Positions 27,615-36,017 of a stretch of 64,000 nt of DNA are shown piece by piece. The translations under genes were made by a program, and so were the position numbers. How positions within the stretch are numbered: the first letter of the stretch is position 1; every line of letters starts with the position of its first letter. A model generated the notes under the pieces. That model was not told the DNA's origin, did not search any database, and was given only the letters and a program-made list of their open reading frames with translations. This DNA is from Tsuneonella sp. CC-YZS046 (GTDB taxonomy: Bacteria; Pseudomonadota; Alphaproteobacteria; Sphingomonadales; Sphingomonadaceae): assembly GCF_035581365.1 (NCBI RefSeq), contig NZ_CP141590.1:2724001-2788000 (forward strand), written 5' to 3'.

Positions 27615-28281
27615 CGCAAGCCTCCAGCTCGAAATCCGCGCAGTCGCCCGCGCGCGCGCGGATCAGTTCGACCAGCCAGCGTGCCCGGCTGACGCCGGGC
27701 ACCGGCAAAGGCGCGGAAGGGAGCGCGGAAACACGCCAGCGGGTGACGCTCGCGGTCGGCTGCCCGAAGTCGGCTGCCTCTGTCATGCGCCGCCAGCGCC
27801 GGATCGCGAGCGCGATCGTGCCGGATTCTTCCGCGCAGAGCTGCAAGCGGCGCGAGGCGACCATCGGCAGGCGGGCAAGCTCGCCCACCACGGCCGACAG
27901 GCCGCCATGGCGTAGTCCTTCCTCCATGCAGGCGAGCACCGCTTTTTCCTCGCCGACCTCGGCGAAGATCACCCGGTCGGGATGCAGGCCCGCCTGCGCC
28001 AGCGACGGGGCGAAGAGATCGCGCCGGGTCACGCACCAGAGCACCTGGCCCGACGTGCGTGCAGCAATGCCGGCGGCGAACAGCGCCGCGGCCGAACCAT
28101 GGACCGCGCCATTACCGCCGCCGGCCACCTCGTGTAGCGCGCCGAGCGCCAGACCGCCGCCCGGCACCTTGCGGTCCACCGCCTCGATCCCGAACGGCAG
28201 AACCCCGCACGCCCGCTTCCCGCCCGATTCGATGCGGGCGATCTGGTCGCGGAGCGCGGAAAGCTGGGAATTGGCGGGCAT
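27529..28281 (-). CDS. imuA: ImuA, SulA/RecA-like SOS mutagenesis protein
   Basis: The 250-aa protein is a RecA-fold relative lacking a good Walker A. LPFGIEAVDRKVPGGGLALGALHEV is the diagnostic N-terminal stretch, and LQLCAEESGTIALAIRRWRR follows in the middle. ImuA cooperates with ImuB and DnaE2 in lesion bypass. It is the first gene of the cassette, and a perfect LexA box lies 37 nt before its start. Confidence 0.9.
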   Translation of the reverse strand: MPANSQLSALRDQIARIESGGKRACGVLPFGIEAVDRKVPGGGLALGALHEVAGGGNGAVHGSAAALFAAGIAARTSGQVLWCVTRRDLFAPSLAQAGLHPDRVIFAEVGEEKAVLACMEEGLRHGGLSAVVGELARLPMVASRRLQLCAEESGTIALAIRRWRRMTEAADFGQPTASVTRWRVSALPSAPLPVPGVSRARWLVELIRARAGDCADFELEACDDAGRLALPAELAHGSADTDTRRIGAVA

Positions 28282-28317
28282 AGGCGTCGAGTCGAAAACA
28301 TCTGAAATGGTCCAAAT

Positions 28318-28332
28318 GTTCTCTAAATGTTC
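28318..28332 (-). promoter_or_regulatory. LexA operator upstream of imuA-imuB-dnaE2
   Basis: GTTC-TCTAAAT-GTTC on the plus strand is an exact match to the alphaproteobacterial LexA operator. It lies between the divergent end of the LysR gene and the imuA start, 37-51 nt before imuA, in promoter position. Confidence 0.88.
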
Positions 28333-28380
28333 CCGTCGCCTCAGAGAGTCAATCTGACTCTCTGGTTGGACCTGAAGCGA

Positions 28381-29238
28381 TCAGGGGTTTTCGTCGCGGC
28401 CTGTGAGGTGGGCAGCGTGCGCTGTAATGATGGTGGCAATCTCGTCGTAAACGACACGCACCCGCTTCGACATCTCGGCGGCGGCATGGCCCACCAGCCA
28501 AAGCGGTTCCTCCATCACCATTGAGCAGGGTAAACGAGAAAGACCTGAATTCAGGAAGCAGGGCAAAATACCGACACCAATCCCGGCAGCAATGGCGGCG
28601 CGGTGAGATTCAAGATGGTTGAAGCGGATGTCTGCCGATCGTCCGGTGAGACGATGAAGCCAACGGGAGGCTGGAAGGTCATGATCGCTTGTCCATCCGA
28701 CAAGCCGCGCAGATGCGAGATCCGTAACCGAGCCCGCACGAGCGTAGAGGCCATGCGTCATCGTTCCAACCCTGCGAACCGTCAGTGCGCCATGATCGGG
28801 AGGCACAAGGCGCAGGGCGAGGTCCGCTTCGCCTCGCGCAATGCCTACCCGAGCGATGCCGGTGATGATCTCGAGTTGCAGCGCCGGATATTGCGAGAGC
28901 ATGGGTCGCAGGGCTGGTAGCAGCAGATGGGTCGTGATCGTCTCCGGAGCCGCCAGACGCACGGCCCCCTCGATTGTCTCGGCTCTCCCGCTCGCGCGTG
29001 CACGAAAGCCGGCAACTGCTTCCTCCACCCGCTCGGCTTCCAGCATGAGCGCCTCTGCATCGGGCGTCGCCGTGTAGCCGCCGGAGTGCCGTACGAAGAG
29101 CGTTGAGCCGATGGCGGCCTCAAGCGCATCAATGCGACGACCTACAGTCTGGACGCTGACGCCAAGTATTCTGGCGGCTCCGGTCAGGCTGCCGGCGCGA
29201 TAGGTCGCTACGAAATAGCGTACATCGTTCCAATCCAT
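28381..29238 (-). CDS. LysR family transcriptional regulator
   Basis: The 285-aa protein starts MDWNDVRYFVATYRAGSLTG with a winged helix-turn-helix (AARILGVSVQTVGRRIDALE), then a ligand-binding domain typical of LysR proteins (LLLPALRPMLSQYPALQLEI). It is divergent from the SnoaL-hydrolase gene, and the 91-bp spacer holds a GGAA-N7-TTCC dyad that could be its operator. By analogy with LysR pairs it probably controls that gene in response to a small molecule (inference). Confidence 0.9.
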   Translation of the reverse strand: MDWNDVRYFVATYRAGSLTGAARILGVSVQTVGRRIDALEAAIGSTLFVRHSGGYTATPDAEALMLEAERVEEAVAGFRARASGRAETIEGAVRLAAPETITTHLLLPALRPMLSQYPALQLEIITGIARVGIARGEADLALRLVPPDHGALTVRRVGTMTHGLYARAGSVTDLASARLVGWTSDHDLPASRWLHRLTGRSADIRFNHLESHRAAIAAGIGVGILPCFLNSGLSRLPCSMVMEEPLWLVGHAAAEMSKRVRVVYDEIATIITAHAAHLTGRDENP

Positions 29239-29329
29239 CGCTCATCCATAATTGGAAAACTGTCTTCCATCTACTTCCATTCCTGAAATGAGCTATCGCC
29301 TCGATAATGAGCGACGAAGGAGATCGCTC
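29239..29329. promoter_or_regulatory. Divergent promoter region of LysR and hydrolase genes
   Basis: The AT-richer spacer contains TTGGAAAACTGTCTTCCA, an inverted repeat GGAA-N7-TTCC that suits a LysR dimer, followed by the hydrolase ribosome binding site AAGGAGAT. Confidence 0.45.
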
Positions 29330-30550
29330 ATGAATCAATCACGCCTTGAACGGGGCCAGGCCGCCAGCGATGAGAACGTCACCCTGATCGAACGATACTT
29401 CGCCGCTTTCGGCGCAGGTGATATTGAGGCTGCGCTCGAGTGCATCCACCCAGATGCGATCTGGCACGTCGATGGCGACCCGGCCGTCGTCACCGTCGGA
29501 ATCATCCGCGGGCGTGATGCGGTGCGCTGCTGGCTGGAACGGTTTCCGACCGGCTTCAGGCCCTTGTCTTTTTCCGTCGACCGCCTGATCGCAGAAGACG
29601 CCGATGTGATCGCGCTGGGCCGGTTCCGGCACCGCGTCCAACCGACCGATGCCATCGTGGACAGCGACTATGCCATCCGCTTTACGGTCCGTGACGGCCT
29701 GATCGCACGTTACCAGATATTCGAGGATTCCCTGTTGATCGCGGCGGCGCGCCACAGTGCCAAACCTGCGCGGCAGGCTCTTATCAATGGATCGCTTTAT
29801 GGTTGGGATGACAGCGGCAGCGGGCGCACCATCATTTTCCTGCACGGGCTTTTCCTGAACCGCCAGTTCTGGACCCCGCTGATCGACAGATTGGGCGGGA
29901 ACGGCAGGTTCGTCACTTTCGATATGCCGGGTCACGGCATCAGCACCTGGCGCGAAGGGCTCGATCTGGACGGCATTGCCGATGATCTGGTGCTTTGGAT
30001 CATGGAAAACGGAGCCGCGCCAGCCACCATCGTCGGCCACAGCCAAGGCGGCATGATAGCCTTGCGCATAGCGGCTCGATATCCAGATGCCGTCGAACGT
30101 CTTGTTGTGGTGAACAGCAGCGCGCGTCCCGAATATCCTGACAGGATCGATGCGTGGCGCACCCGCCGCTTGGCCTTGCTGGATGCGACAGCACGAAACG
30201 AAGTGCTGAAAGACGTTCAGCGCATGACGACCTCCCCCGGTTGGCTTGAGGCGCACCCGGTCGAGGCTGCATCTGAACGCGAGGCGATGGCTTCGCATGA
30301 TCCCGCATCTCTCGCGTTGGCGCTCGATGCGGCTGTTTTAGACCGGGGTGATATGAGGCCGCACCTCACCGGAATCAAAGTGCCCGTGGCGGTGATCTCC
30401 GGTGAGCTGGACAATGCGACTCCCTTTGAACTGGGTCAGGAGATTGCCAATTCCGTTGGCGATGGACGTCATGTCATTGTGAAAGGCGCCGCGCATCATG
30501 TACCAACCGAGCAGCCCGAAGCCATCGCAGACCTACTGCGCACCGGATGA
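29330..30550 (+). CDS. SnoaL-like domain fused to alpha/beta hydrolase
   Basis: Started at MNQSRLERGQAASDEN (29330, behind AAGGAGATC), the product is 406 aa. Residues 15-130 form an NTF2/SnoaL-like domain (LIERYFAAFGAGDIEAALEC, IHPDAIWHVDGDPAVV). Residues 145-405 form an alpha/beta hydrolase: IIFLHGLFLNRQFW for the oxyanion HG, VGHSQGGMIALRIAARYPDA with nucleophile Ser, SGELDNATPFE with Asp, and KGAAHHVPTEQPEA with His. All three catalytic residues are present. The fusion is unusual; the substrate is unknown but may be an ester or lactone. Control by the divergent LysR is likely. Confidence 0.85.
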   Translation: MNQSRLERGQAASDENVTLIERYFAAFGAGDIEAALECIHPDAIWHVDGDPAVVTVGIIRGRDAVRCWLERFPTGFRPLSFSVDRLIAEDADVIALGRFRHRVQPTDAIVDSDYAIRFTVRDGLIARYQIFEDSLLIAAARHSAKPARQALINGSLYGWDDSGSGRTIIFLHGLFLNRQFWTPLIDRLGGNGRFVTFDMPGHGISTWREGLDLDGIADDLVLWIMENGAAPATIVGHSQGGMIALRIAARYPDAVERLVVVNSSARPEYPDRIDAWRTRRLALLDATARNEVLKDVQRMTTSPGWLEAHPVEAASEREAMASHDPASLALALDAAVLDRGDMRPHLTGIKVPVAVISGELDNATPFELGQEIANSVGDGRHVIVKGAAHHVPTEQPEAIADLLRTG

Positions 30551-30575
30551 TAGTCTTAGCCGAATCGCGCCTTTC

Positions 30576-31235
30576 TCAACAGGTGGCTCCGTCGGCTTTT
30601 CCGCCCATCGCGACGATAGCTAAAGCCTGATCCGGTAGGGATCGCTGAAGATTGGCCACCTCATCCCAGGGGGCGGCAAGCCAGCGATCCCATTCCTCTT
30701 TCCGGGTCAGGATCACAGGCATCGCCTTGGGGTGATAGCGCCCCACCTCGGCTTTGGCCTCCGTGGTCAGGAAGCCGAACAGGTCGCAGCTTATTTCGCC
30801 TTCGGCCTTTTTCCGTACACAGGTCCAATGGGTCCAGATCCCTGCGAAGAATGCGAGCGGCCGATCCTCGTTCAGCGCGAACCAGACTGGCTTGCGGTCG
30901 CCGCCGGGTGACTGGTCCGGCTCGCTGAAAGAGGTGAACGGCACCAGACAGCGTGATTGGGGGCCGAGCCAGCGGCGCCAGTGCGGACTTTTCGTATTAC
31001 GGATGTTGGTGACACCCTTGTCGACCGATTTGCCTTCGAGCGCGAAGGCCGGAGATGGCATACCCCAACGCGCCATTGCCATTTCCCGGCCACCTTCCTG
31101 GTTGCGGACAATGGGCGCCGGGTAATCAGGATAGATCCCGGCCATCTCCGGCAGGTTGCCCGTGTGATCGGCCATGACCTCGGCAAGTTCGCGAATCGCC
31201 GCCTGACCTTTGACCAGAGAGTAGAGGTTGCACAT
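30576..31235 (-). CDS. HMCES/YedK family SRAP protein (abasic-site DNA-protein crosslinker)
   Basis: I start this 219-aa protein at MCNLYSLVKGQ (31235), not four codons earlier, because the family needs Cys2 to be exposed after Met removal; it forms a thiazolidine bond with abasic sites. Other landmarks are GVTNIRNTKSPHWRRWL, RCLVPFTSFSEP and HPKAMPVILTRKEEW, where the Asn, Glu and His of the active site are expected. The protein shields abasic sites in single-stranded DNA, useful during transfer or repair. It is the last leftward gene before the rightward mobile-element block. Confidence 0.88.
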   Translation of the reverse strand: MCNLYSLVKGQAAIRELAEVMADHTGNLPEMAGIYPDYPAPIVRNQEGGREMAMARWGMPSPAFALEGKSVDKGVTNIRNTKSPHWRRWLGPQSRCLVPFTSFSEPDQSPGGDRKPVWFALNEDRPLAFFAGIWTHWTCVRKKAEGEISCDLFGFLTTEAKAEVGRYHPKAMPVILTRKEEWDRWLAAPWDEVANLQRSLPDQALAIVAMGGKADGATC

Positions 31236-31396
31236 CTCCGGCATCATGCCGCCGTTTCCGTACAGGGCAATCGTTACTCCTGGCGTGGTTTGGCCGGGAA
31301 GGATTTCGGGGAAAGGCTTCCCCTGACCGCAAGCCCGACAGGCGGTCTTGCGCTACCCCTTCGAGCGGGGCCAGCCGCCCCCGCAACGCCGCCCGC

Positions 31397-31482
31397 GAGA
31401 GTGAGAGGAGAGCCGGGTCTTCGTGACGGGTTGAGCGTCGCGAGAGAGGCTCGGGGCCGATCCGTCGCGGAGACATGCGATG
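31397..31482 (+). promoter_or_regulatory. Purine-rich leader element, copy A
   Basis: Shares with copies B, C and D the order GAGNGAGAGGA, a GGG(T)GAGC or GGGTTGAG block, GAGAGAG, a pyrimidine stretch, and GGAGA before ATG. It is followed by no convincing gene. Confidence 0.5.
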
Positions 31483-31625
31483 GCGCGGGCTGCACCGGCG
31501 GCTGTGGCTCGCGACGATGCTCGACCATCAAATCCGCCGATACGGATTTCTGTAAGTCCGCATGGTCCCGTGACGGGTTCGGCGGTGCGCGCAGCGCGCG
31601 TTATCGCGCCGACGGCAAGGTCTCA

Positions 31626-31708
31626 GAGAGTGAGAGGAAGGCTTTGGTTTTTGCGACGGGTTGGAGGTCGGGAGAGGGTCTTCCGGCCGCCCGTCATGGA
31701 GACGTGTC
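31626..31708 (+). promoter_or_regulatory. Purine-rich leader element, copy B (before ParB-like gene)
   Basis: Contains GAGAGTGAGAGGA, GACGGGTTGGAG, GGGAGAGGGTC and the GGAGAC ribosome binding site 6-7 nt before the ParB-like start codon. Closest to copy A. Confidence 0.55.
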
Positions 31709-33859
31709 ATGGCGAAAGCCCCATCGAAGATCACCCTCAACCAGTCCCGGAACATTCCGTTCGACAGGCTGGTCCTCTCGCAATCGAACGTCCGCCGCGT
31801 GAAGCATGGCGTGACCATCGAGCATCTGGCCAATGATATCGAACGCCGCGGCCTGCTCACCGGCCTCAACGTCCGGCCTGTGCTCGACGAGGCTGGCGAA
31901 GACACCGGCATGTTCGAGATTCCGGCCGGTGGCCGCCGCTACAGTGCGCTGGCGATCCTGGTGAAGCGCAAGCGGCTCGCGAAAGACGCGCCGGTTCCGT
32001 GCGTGGTCAAGGCCGCGAACGATCCGGTCCTGGCCGAAGAGGATTCGCTGGCCGAGAACAGCGAGCGCGAGCCGCTGCACCCGCTCGATGAGTTCCGGGC
32101 GATGAAGACCCTGTTCGACAAGGGCGAGCAGGAGGAGGCGATCGCCGCCCACTTCCGCGTGACGCCCGCCGTCGTGCGCCAGCGCCTCAAGCTCGCGTCG
32201 GTCTCGCCCAACCTGCACGAATGCTATGCCGAAGGCGACATGACCCTCGATCAGCTCATGGCGTTCACGGTCAGCGACGATCACCAGCGCCAGGAGGATC
32301 TGTGGGGGCAACTCGCGCATAGCAGCAACAAGTCGTCCTGGTTCATCAAGTCCAAGCTGCTTGAGGACAAGGTCGAAGTCTCGGACAAGCGCGTCCGCTT
32401 CATCGGGCTGGACGCCTATATCGCCGCCGGCGGCGCGGGTCCGATCCGCGACCTGTTCGAAGCCGACGATGGCGGCTGGCTCTCCGATCCCGCCCTGCTC
32501 GATCGTTTGGTCGACGAGAAACTGCACGTGGAAGCCGACACGGTCATGACCGAAGGCTGGAAGTGGGTCGAGGCACTGGTCGATCTGCCCTATGGCTATG
32601 ACGAGGACTGCCGCGCGATCACCAGCCAGGTGCAGCCGCTGACCGAGGCGCAGGAAGCACGGATCGTCGCCCTGCGGGCCGAAGCCGATGCGCTCGAGGC
32701 CGAATGGGACGGCAAACCCGATGTTCCGGAGGACGTGGAACTGCGTATCTCCGCCATCGACGCCGAGCTTGGCGTTCTCGCCCAGGGCAACCGGGTGTTC
32801 GATCCTGCCGAGATCGCCAATGCCGGCGTGTTCATCGGTCTGGAGGAAGACGGCACGCTCTATATCGACCGTGGCTATGTCCGCGCCGAGGATGAGCTGG
32901 AGCCTGACGAAACCGGCGAAGGTGGCGATGAAGCGTCCCATGCCGGATCGGATGACGCATCCGATGAGATCGGCGGGGAAGCGACCGATACCGAGTCCCG
33001 CACGACCCCGTCCGCGCCGGCCCGGAACGATGACGATGATGACGGCGAGGTCATCAAGCCGCTCCCGGACCGGCTCGTCGCCGAACTGACCGCGGCCCGC
33101 ACGCTGGCGCTTCAGGATGCCTTCGCGCAGTCGCCTTCGGTGGCCTTCGCCGCCGTGCTGCACGCGATGGTGCTGTCGGTGTTCTACATGGGTCGCACCG
33201 AAAGCTGCATGGAGCTGGCTGTCCACCGCGTCTCCATGCCGTTCCAGGGCGCGGACCTGCGGAATAGCCCGTCGGCTGCATCCATCCAGGAGCGGCACGC
33301 CCGCTGGAAGGAGCGCCTTCCCCAATCCGATAAGGATGTCTGGGACGCGCTCCAGCAACTCGACGGCAGCGAACAGGCCAGTCTGTTCGCCCATTGCGCG
33401 GCCTATTCTGTGAATGCGCAATGGGAGCCGGTCCCGAAGCATGGCGGCGGCCGTGTCTCGGCGCATGGCGTCGCGCGCCGCATCGACCATGCCAATGTGC
33501 TGGCCCGCGCAGTGGGGCTCGACATGATCGGCGCCGGCTGGCGTCCGACTTTCGAGAACTATCTCAACCGGGTCGCGAAGCCGCGTATCCTCGAGGCAGT
33601 CGCCGAGGCGAAAGGACAGCAGACCGCCGGGCTGATCGACCATCTGAAGAAGGGCGACATGGCGCGCGAGGCCGAACGCTTGCTCGCCGATGCGAATTGG
33701 CTGCCCGAACCGCTTCGGACGCCGGTGATCGAGGAACCGCTGCCGCTGACGGATGAGGCTGACGCGCTGCCGGCGTTCCTTGATGAGGATGACACCTACG
33801 CCGACCAGGAAGCAGCCAACGACCAGGAGGGCGACGACGAATACGCTATCGCCGCCTGA
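31709..33859 (+). CDS. Large ParB/RepB/Spo0J-type nuclease domain protein
   Basis: Started at MAKAPSKITLNQSRNIPFD (31709, behind GGAGAC), the product is 716 aa. Residues 15-110 are a ParB N-terminal domain with IPAGGRRYSALAILVKR (the GxRR nucleotide motif), followed by a helix-turn-helix (EEAIAAHFRVTPAVVRQRLK). The remaining 500 residues are not recognised except for an acidic linker near 400-450. It is far larger than chromosomal ParB and has no adjacent ParA; such proteins are standard on sphingomonad plasmids and ICEs and are thought to help partition or regulate the element. A strong terminator follows. Confidence 0.82.
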   Translation: MAKAPSKITLNQSRNIPFDRLVLSQSNVRRVKHGVTIEHLANDIERRGLLTGLNVRPVLDEAGEDTGMFEIPAGGRRYSALAILVKRKRLAKDAPVPCVVKAANDPVLAEEDSLAENSEREPLHPLDEFRAMKTLFDKGEQEEAIAAHFRVTPAVVRQRLKLASVSPNLHECYAEGDMTLDQLMAFTVSDDHQRQEDLWGQLAHSSNKSSWFIKSKLLEDKVEVSDKRVRFIGLDAYIAAGGAGPIRDLFEADDGGWLSDPALLDRLVDEKLHVEADTVMTEGWKWVEALVDLPYGYDEDCRAITSQVQPLTEAQEARIVALRAEADALEAEWDGKPDVPEDVELRISAIDAELGVLAQGNRVFDPAEIANAGVFIGLEEDGTLYIDRGYVRAEDELEPDETGEGGDEASHAGSDDASDEIGGEATDTESRTTPSAPARNDDDDDGEVIKPLPDRLVAELTAARTLALQDAFAQSPSVAFAAVLHAMVLSVFYMGRTESCMELAVHRVSMPFQGADLRNSPSAASIQERHARWKERLPQSDKDVWDALQQLDGSEQASLFAHCAAYSVNAQWEPVPKHGGGRVSAHGVARRIDHANVLARAVGLDMIGAGWRPTFENYLNRVAKPRILEAVAEAKGQQTAGLIDHLKKGDMAREAERLLADANWLPEPLRTPVIEEPLPLTDEADALPAFLDEDDTYADQEAANDQEGDDEYAIAA

Positions 33860-33930
33860 ATGCTGGTGCGGGACGGGTCGACCAGTCGCTGCCCCGTCCC
33901 GCACCGACGTCTCACCTCAATCCCATTCAC

Positions 33931-33956
33931 AGCCCGGCCACGCGCCGGGCTTTTTT
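33931..33956 (+). terminator. Terminator after ParB-like gene
   Basis: AGCCCGGC-CACGC-GCCGGGCT is followed by a run of six T. It lies only about 20 nt before the next start codon, so it also forms the leader of the downstream gene. The same stem and loop recurs at 34854-34880. Confidence 0.85.
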
Positions 33957-33974
33957 CATTTTCGGAGATCGACA

Positions 33975-34445
33975 ATGAGCAATACGCCTTTTGTTCCCAC
34001 GTTCGACATGACCGCCTTCCTGGCGCGCCAGGCGGAATATGAGAAACGAGCGAGCGAGATTTTTCCCGCCAATAAGGCTGCCGTCCTGTCTGTTCTGGCA
34101 GGATCTGGCATCACCCTTGTCACCGTGCGGTTCGATGGCAGTGGGGACAGCGGTCAAATCGAAGAGATTGACGCGCGTTCCGGTGAAAGCAGTGCCGACC
34201 TACCCGACACATCTGTCGAGATCGCCCGCTGTGAATTTCACGACGAGGAGGTCCGCCATGTGTCGGTCCCGCTCCCGGATGCGATCGAGGCCATGTGCTA
34301 CGACCTCCTCGAAAGCAAGCATGGCGGCTGGGAGAACAATGAAGGCGGTTATGGCGAGTTCACCTTCGACGTCGCCGCCGGGACCATCGTTTTCGATTTC
34401 AACTATCGGATCGAACGGTCTGAAAACCATTACTACGAGCTGTAG
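33975..34445 (+). CDS. Small mobile-element protein (DUF6878-like)
   Basis: Started at MSNTPFVPTFDMTAFLARQ (33975, behind TTCGGAGAT), the product is 156 aa. The C-terminal half (VPLPDAIEAMCYDLLESKHG, then GWENNEGGYGEFTFDVAAG) resembles what I recall as the DUF6878 family of sphingomonad and rhizobial mobile elements; function unknown. The protein is acidic and soluble. It follows the ParB-like gene with a terminator-like hairpin in between and is followed after 10 bp by the DUF6915-like gene. Confidence 0.7.
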   Translation: MSNTPFVPTFDMTAFLARQAEYEKRASEIFPANKAAVLSVLAGSGITLVTVRFDGSGDSGQIEEIDARSGESSADLPDTSVEIARCEFHDEEVRHVSVPLPDAIEAMCYDLLESKHGGWENNEGGYGEFTFDVAAGTIVFDFNYRIERSENHYYEL

Positions 34446-34455
34446 GGAGGCGGAG

Positions 34456-34830
34456 ATGGGCCATTGCTATCATCACGCGCTCTCGTCCGTGCGGAAATGG
34501 GGCGGCTCGGCCGAGGATTATCTGCCGCTGCATCAGTGGTTCGACGAGTCCAAGGCGATCACGGCTGATTTCCGCCATCGCGCGCTGCGCCATCATGCCG
34601 AGGGCATTTTCATGCTCGAACGCTTTTTCGGCGCGACCATCACGGTCTCAAGCGGGCGGGTCGTTCCGGTCCGCTTGATCGGCGAACAACATGTCCTCGA
34701 AGATCTCGGCTTCGTTCCGAGCTTCGCGGACTGGGTGCGCTGCATCCGCCCGCAGCCCTGGATGGGCCGCGCGCAGCCGATCCACAAGCTGGTGGACCCT
34801 TTCGCGATCGAAGGCCCGCCAGCCTCCTGA
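34456..34830 (+). CDS. Small mobile-element protein (DUF6915-like)
   Basis: The 124-aa protein starts MGHCYHHALSSVRKWGG right behind GGCGGAG. Landmarks are LHQWFDESKAITADFRHRAL, GIFMLERFFGATITV, and GEQHVLEDLGFVPSFADWV. I recall this pattern as DUF6915, found on proteobacterial plasmids and phages, function unknown. It is rich in His and aromatic residues. The next gene is separated by the 11-bp hairpin at 34854. Confidence 0.72.
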   Translation: MGHCYHHALSSVRKWGGSAEDYLPLHQWFDESKAITADFRHRALRHHAEGIFMLERFFGATITVSSGRVVPVRLIGEQHVLEDLGFVPSFADWVRCIRPQPWMGRAQPIHKLVDPFAIEGPPAS

Positions 34831-34853
34831 TCCAACCCTCATGCTTCTTCCCC

Positions 34854-34880
34854 GAAAGCCCGGCCACGCGCCGGGCTTTC
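34854..34880 (+). terminator. Hairpin before the 251-aa gene, same stem-loop as at 33931
   Basis: GAAAGCCCGGC-CACGC-GCCGGGCTTTC is a perfect 11-bp stem with a 5-nt loop, followed by GCGTTTTTGG. It works as a terminator for the upstream gene or as an attenuator; the downstream ribosome binding site GGAGAT begins 9 nt after the stem. Confidence 0.7.
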
Positions 34881-34899
34881 GCGTTTTTGGAGATCCGAT

Positions 34900-35655
34900 A
34901 TGGCTGATTATTTCTGCTCCACGGTGGTCCAGCCCACCATTCCGCTGAGCGCGATGACCCCGCTTGAGCGACTGATCCTCTCAAGCATCTTCAGCAGCGA
35001 CACCGAAGGAGACGGCATCTATTTCTATGCCGAACAGGGCGCCAACGATATGCCCGCCTATCCCGTCGACGAGGTCCGCGCAGCGCTCGCCTTGTCCGGA
35101 GACGTTGAAAGCGCCGCGGCCAACGCGGTCCGCGCGGAGCTTGCCGAACTCGGCGAAGACGACGCCTATCTTCAACTCGACCTCTCGGTGTCCGGTTGGG
35201 AGATGTTTTTCCAGAGCATCGTCCGACGGACGCCCGCGCTCCCCTATGTATCGATCGTTTCGGCCTGGACCTGCACGAAAATGCGGCCAGACGGTTTCGG
35301 CGGCATGGCCGTGCTGATCACGGCCGACGACATCATGGCGCGCAGTACCGAGTCCATGCTCGATGAAATGCTCGGTATCGCCGAATATGGGCCGCTCGGC
35401 GTTGAGCCGGGTCTCGGCTCGCATGTCCTGCTCCGCCTCTGCGAGGAGCATGTCCGCGCGACCGTGGAAGTGGTCTTCGAGACGGAAGCGCCGGATGGTC
35501 TCCAGATCGCCGATGTGAGCAACGCCGATATCCGTCAGGCATCCCTCGATGTGAAGGCGGCCAGCGATCTCTCCCATGAAGAGGGAGAAGCCGCCTTCAA
35601 GGCCGCAACGCGAGCGATCTCGCTCGCCGCCAAGCGCAACCGCGCTGCCCGCTGA
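34900..35655 (+). CDS. Hypothetical mobile-element protein
   Basis: The 251-aa acidic product begins MADYFCSTVVQPTIPLSAM and is not recognised. Visible segments are TPLERLILSSIFSSDTEGDG, DDAYLQLDLSVSGWEMFFQS and LLRLCEEHVRATVEVVFETE. No signal peptide, membrane segment or nuclease motif is seen. It belongs to the accessory block between the ParB-like and helicase genes, with a hairpin-containing leader like its upstream neighbour's. Confidence 0.65.
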   Translation: MADYFCSTVVQPTIPLSAMTPLERLILSSIFSSDTEGDGIYFYAEQGANDMPAYPVDEVRAALALSGDVESAAANAVRAELAELGEDDAYLQLDLSVSGWEMFFQSIVRRTPALPYVSIVSAWTCTKMRPDGFGGMAVLITADDIMARSTESMLDEMLGIAEYGPLGVEPGLGSHVLLRLCEEHVRATVEVVFETEAPDGLQIADVSNADIRQASLDVKAASDLSHEEGEAAFKAATRAISLAAKRNRAAR

Positions 35656-35741
35656 ACGGTGCAGTCCGGCGGGTTGCTGCCGGCGAACATCGCCTGGGCG
35701 CTCTGCGCTCGGGTTTCCCCTCATAGAATGGAGATTGACCC

Positions 35742-36017
35742 GTGAAGATTTCCGACATCGAAAACGCCAGTCCGGAGGCGCTTGCGCCCTTGTTGCTCGC
35801 TACTCTTCAGCGCCTCGGCCAATTGGGCCGCAACGGCGCTGTCGCTCTCGCGCGGCTTGTCGAAGAGGATGACGCAGACGTGGAAGAAGCCGTGGAGTGG
35901 CTGGCTGACATAGCCGCCGGGTCGCTGCGGGAGTGTTCGGTCTGCCGTCGACTCCGTCTCCGGGCCGGCAGCCAGAGTGAGAGGATGGCGGGGAAGCGGG
36001 TGAGCCGGCCGGCTTGA
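35742..36017 (+). CDS. Small hypothetical protein with GTG start
   Basis: The 91-aa frame starts at GTG (35742) behind TGGAGATTG. The N-terminal 65 residues (MKISDIENASPEALAPLLLA and DADVEEAVEWLADIAAGSLR) are helical and look like real protein; the basic C-terminus after CSVCRRLRLRAG is read from the repeated leader element of the next gene and may be incidental. Not recognised. Confidence 0.5.
   Translation: MKISDIENASPEALAPLLLATLQRLGQLGRNGAVALARLVEEDDADVEEAVEWLADIAAGSLRECSVCRRLRLRAGSQSERMAGKRVSRPA

Larger units (their letters stand above)
31236..31708. other. Intergenic region with two related purine-rich leaders before ParB-like gene
   Basis: This region separates the YedK-family gene from the ParB-like gene. 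It holds two related leader elements (31397-31482 and 31626-31711), 229 nt apart. Each starts with GAGAGTGAGAGGA and ends with a GGAGAC ribosome binding site followed by ATGGCG. The 118-aa frame opened by the first is in another frame from ParB and has no coding character, so the first leader looks like a relic. An inverted repeat near 31330 (CGCAAG...CTTGCG) could end the YedK transcript's antisense side. Confidence 0.55.

Noticed and set aside
31480..31836. A 118-aa frame after leader copy A
   Set aside because: It runs into ParB in another frame and has no coding character.
31694..33904. A 736-aa open frame on the minus strand
   Set aside because: It mirrors the ParB-like gene, has no family motifs and arises from high-GC codon bias in the opposite strand.
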